From: an uncultured Lachnospiraceae bacterium
GTDB taxonomy: Bacteria > Bacillota > Clostridia > Lachnospirales > Lachnospiraceae
DNA: 16,529 nucleotides
Direction: 5' to 3'
NCBI GenBank assembly: GCA_934320895.1
Contig: CAKRFY010000046.1
Coordinates: 1 to 16,529, forward strand
Shown here: positions 14,421 to 16,529 of the stretch, piece by piece
How the letters are laid out: every line of letters begins with the position of its first letter
Numbering within the stretch: position 1 is the first letter of the stretch
Made by a program: the position numbers and the translations under genes
The notes under the pieces: model-generated
Told to the model about the DNA's origin: nothing
What the model saw: the letters and a program-made list of their open reading frames with translations, nothing else
Database searches by the model: none

Positions 14421-15581
14421 TTATTCTATTATCTCAATCAGAGAGTAAATAGTTTCTACAACTTTATAATAGCAGCTTTCATCCATATTAAATCTTCCAT
14501 TATGTATAGGATAGTTTATTTCACCTTCAATTTCCGCTGTAAACACGATAAATACTCCTTTTGCATAATTAAAATAATATGCTGCACTGTCACCGGAAAG
14601 AAAATGTTTATCAACCAATCGGCAGTTTTTATTCCAGATTTTACTGCCACATTTAAGTGCGGTATCTACAAGGTATTTGTCATTTATAATCGGCGGTATT
14701 GGCTCTTTTGTTATATCCATATCAATTTTTACATTATATTTTTCTTCAATCCGTGATGCAATATCAAAAATAATATCATACAGTTTATGATAATCTTTAG
14801 GTTTTGATGCCCTCAGTGTCCCTTCCATATAGACATCCGATGCTATAATGTTTTTTGCTGAACCGCCGTTTATTATTCCTATACCTGTTATAAATGGAAG
14901 ATCTGATTTATATGTATTATTTAGTTCATTTAACTTTAATATAAATTCGCTTGCTGCAACAATTGCATCCACACCTTTATCTGAGTTGCACCAGTGTGCC
15001 GATCTGCCTTTTATGTTTGCTTCCATTTTTCCAATAGCAGCAGAGGCAGAACCATACTGTACTTCCATTCCGTAAGGTGCATCATTTACAAAATGAAACA
15101 TAACAAAATAATCTACATCAGGTGAATTCATAACACCTCCATTAAGCATTATGTCTGTTCCTTCTCCATTTTCTTCAGCCGGCTGGAAGATAAATTTTAT
15201 CGTATTATTTAATTTGGATTTGTTTTCATTACATATTTTTGCAAGCACAAGTGCACATGCTATAATAGCATCATGACCGCAAGCGTGCGAAACACCTTTA
15301 TTAAGGCTTTTGTATTCAATATCATTTTCTTCTCTGACAGCTATCGCATCCATCTCAGCACGCACTGCAATAACTTTAGCATTAGGATCTTCAGAATATA
15401 TAACGGCAATTATACCACATTCTCCTATTCTTTTTGTTAAAATTCCATTTTTATTAAGATATTTTTGGATATGATCAGCGGTAGCATATTCTTTTAAACT
15501 AAGCTCAGGATGTGAATGAAAATATCTCCTTAATCTTACAATTTCATTCTGATAATTTTTAAATATATTTTTATCTGTCAT
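14421..15581 (-). CDS. M20 family metallo-amidohydrolase (peptidase M20D type)
   Basis: 386 residues. The family hydrolyses N-acyl or N-aryl amino acids and similar amides in the cytosol with a two-metal centre. Likely metal ligands are C101 and H103 in SHACGHDAI, E137 with neighbouring E136 in FQPAEENGEG, H163 in VMFHFVND, and H360 in NYPIHNGRF. The Cys ligand in the first motif marks the M20D branch (HipO/IAA-amino acid hydrolase/AmhX-like) rather than ArgE/DapE. The dimerisation lid lies at about 180-295 (GRSAHWCNSDKGVDAI). FHSHPELSLKEY near the N-terminus is typical. The start has only a weak AAGGGA site, 11 bases away, but no better ATG exists. It stands alone between tsf and a convergent gene, so the substrate cannot be deduced. 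Confidence 0.88.
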   Translation of the reverse strand: MTDKNIFKNYQNEIVRLRRYFHSHPELSLKEYATADHIQKYLNKNGILTKRIGECGIIAVIYSEDPNAKVIAVRAEMDAIAVREENDIEYKSLNKGVSHACGHDAIIACALVLAKICNENKSKLNNTIKFIFQPAEENGEGTDIMLNGGVMNSPDVDYFVMFHFVNDAPYGMEVQYGSASAAIGKMEANIKGRSAHWCNSDKGVDAIVAASEFILKLNELNNTYKSDLPFITGIGIINGGSAKNIIASDVYMEGTLRASKPKDYHKLYDIIFDIASRIEEKYNVKIDMDITKEPIPPIINDKYLVDTALKCGSKIWNKNCRLVDKHFLSGDSAAYYFNYAKGVFIVFTAEIEGEINYPIHNGRFNMDESCYYKVVETIYSLIEIIE

Positions 15582-15619
15582 TTTACTTATATTCCCTTAT
15601 TCATTTTATATGGCAGGAA

Positions 15620-15657
15620 AGGCACTGTAATCCAATAATAATTGAATCACAGTGCCT
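15620..15657 (-). terminator. tsf-downstream hairpin, probable terminator
   Basis: AGGCACTGT (15620-15628) pairs with ACAGTGCCT (15649-15657), and the stem continues inward with two mismatches through CAAT/ATTG. It lies 74 bp past the tsf stop and just before the amidohydrolase gene. The minus-strand tail is TTTCCTG, a weak U-run, so termination may be partial. The stretch 15658-15731 shows nothing else I can support. Confidence 0.6.
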
Positions 15658-15731
15658 ATTTATGAAAGCTAATAAATTCCATGACCTGACCATGAACTAA
15701 AAGCCAGATCAGAAGAACTACCAAAATAAAA

Positions 15732-16529
15732 TTATTTCATCTGTGCTGCTACTTCTGCTGCAAAGTCTTCCTCTTTCTTTTCAAGACCCTCACCAGTCTC
15801 AAAACGAACAAAACTCTTAAGGTTGATGCTTACGCCTTCAGCCTTAGCAACGCTCTCTACATACTTCTTAACATTCTCTTTGTTCTCAGCCTTAACATAT
15901 TCCTGCTCAAGAAGACAAACTTCTTTAAGCTCTTTGTTAAGACGACCTGTAATCATCTTTTCGATGATCTCATCAGGCTTATTAGCATTCTTAGGATCGT
16001 TCTTAGCCTGTGCAAGAAGGATTTCCTTTTCATGCTCTTTATACTCAGCATCTACATCATCAGATGAAAGATACTTTGGATTTAATGCAGCAATCTGCAT
16101 AGCTACATTCTTTAAGCACTCTTTAACTGCATCATTTGCATTGTCAGTGTCAGCTTCAACTAAAACACCAATCTTTCCGCCTGCATGAATGTAAGAAACA
16201 ACTGTTCCCTCTGTCTCAATCTTAGCGAAACGACGAATGTTCATATTTTCACCGATAACAGCGATCATAGCTTTAAGCTTCTCATCTACTGTTACACTTG
16301 TATCAAGTGCCCAAGGCTCAGCAAGAAAAGCATCGATGTCTGTTGCTGATGTTGTCTTAGCCTGAGCTGCAACTTCTGCAACATAATCCTGGAATTTCTC
16401 ATTTTTAGCAACGAAATCTGTCTCAGAATTTACTTCTACGATAGAAGCTGTTTTTCCATCTTCTGAAACATCAACTGCAACGATACCTTCTGCAGCGATA
16501 CGACCAGACTTTTTAGCAGCCTTAGCAAG
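15732..16529 (-). CDS. tsf: Translation elongation factor Ts (N-terminus cut by window edge)
   Basis: 265 residues are visible; the frame is open through the right edge, and the family length suggests about 45 residues (the UBA-like N-terminal part) are missing. EF-Ts exchanges GDP for GTP on EF-Tu in the cytosol. The visible start, LAKAAKKSGRIAAEGIVAV, is the classic end of the N-terminal domain. NSETDFVAKNEKF (visible residues 34-46) contains the TDF motif that disturbs the Mg2+ site of EF-Tu. IGENMNIRRF, then a longer coiled-coil-like segment and a C-terminal module ending FAAEVAAQMK follow. The ATG at 16268 is an internal Met, not a start. Clear codon preference fits a highly expressed gene. 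rpsB would be expected just upstream, outside the window. Confidence 0.97.
   Translation of the reverse strand, partial: LAKAAKKSGRIAAEGIVAVDVSEDGKTASIVEVNSETDFVAKNEKFQDYVAEVAAQAKTTSATDIDAFLAEPWALDTSVTVDEKLKAMIAVIGENMNIRRFAKIETEGTVVSYIHAGGKIGVLVEADTDNANDAVKECLKNVAMQIAALNPKYLSSDDVDAEYKEHEKEILLAQAKNDPKNANKPDEIIEKMITGRLNKELKEVCLLEQEYVKAENKENVKKYVESVAKAEGVSINLKSFVRFETGEGLEKKEEDFAAEVAAQMK

Noticed and set aside
15658..15731. Direct repeat of CCATGA/ACCATGA after tsf
   Set aside because: Too short and imperfect to support a function.
15732..16268. A 178-residue gene starting at 16268
   Set aside because: The frame continues unbroken to the right edge with EF-Ts sequence; this Met is internal.

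Overview
The window is AT-rich, strong-Shine-Dalgarno bacterial DNA of the Clostridia type, most likely Lachnospiraceae (Roseburia/Butyrivibrio/Eubacterium-like). This inference rests on the Firmicutes-type TopB, a clostridial-type PurN loop, an [FeFe]-hydrogenase maturase, a fused homocysteine methyltransferase/MTHFR and GGAGG ribosome binding sites on almost every gene. It reads as ordinary chromosome. I see no rRNA, tRNA, insertion sequence, phage or CRISPR.

Layout. 1-123: promoter, leader and start codon of a minus-strand gene that leaves the window on the left. 124-2103 (-): an arylsulfate sulfotransferase-like protein without a signal peptide. 2104-2409: divergent promoter region. 2410-2883 (+): a small Rho_N plus SEC-C protein, closed by a bidirectional terminator. 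2983-12284 (-): nine consecutive minus-strand genes, transcribed purM, purN, purD, glyA, LUD-domain gene, hydE, 49-residue membrane protein, topB, GlmU-like acetyltransferase. 12285-12544: divergent promoter region. 12545-14323 (+): fused homocysteine S-methyltransferase/methylenetetrahydrofolate reductase, convergent across a shared terminator with an M20 amidohydrolase (14421-15581, -). 15732-16529 (-): elongation factor Ts, cut by the right edge.

How the genes fit together. The centre is a one-carbon/purine module. PurD and PurN make GAR and FGAR, and PurM closes the imidazole ring to AIR. PurN uses 10-formyl-THF. GlyA makes 5,10-methylene-THF from serine, and the divergent fused enzyme reduces methylene-THF to methyl-THF and methylates homocysteine. 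GlyA is followed by a LUD-domain gene and hydE, an H-cluster maturase. This may be biochemically meaningful, because serine via SHMT is thought to feed the dithiomethylamine bridge of the H-cluster.

Several upstream ATGs that would extend the reading frames (AssT, purM, purD, purN, hydE, the small membrane protein, the Rho_N/SEC-C gene, the MTHFR fusion) overlap or precede a clear ribosome binding site. I moved those starts to the ATG that the site serves.

The most unusual non-coding structure is a set of CTGCACA/TGTGCAG inverted repeats placed before, inside and after hydE. Others are a recurrent GCAG-AATGGAGG start context, an 11-bp-period TCTTAAGTTT direct repeat upstream of the sulfotransferase gene, and a dyad inside the promoter of the MTHFR fusion.
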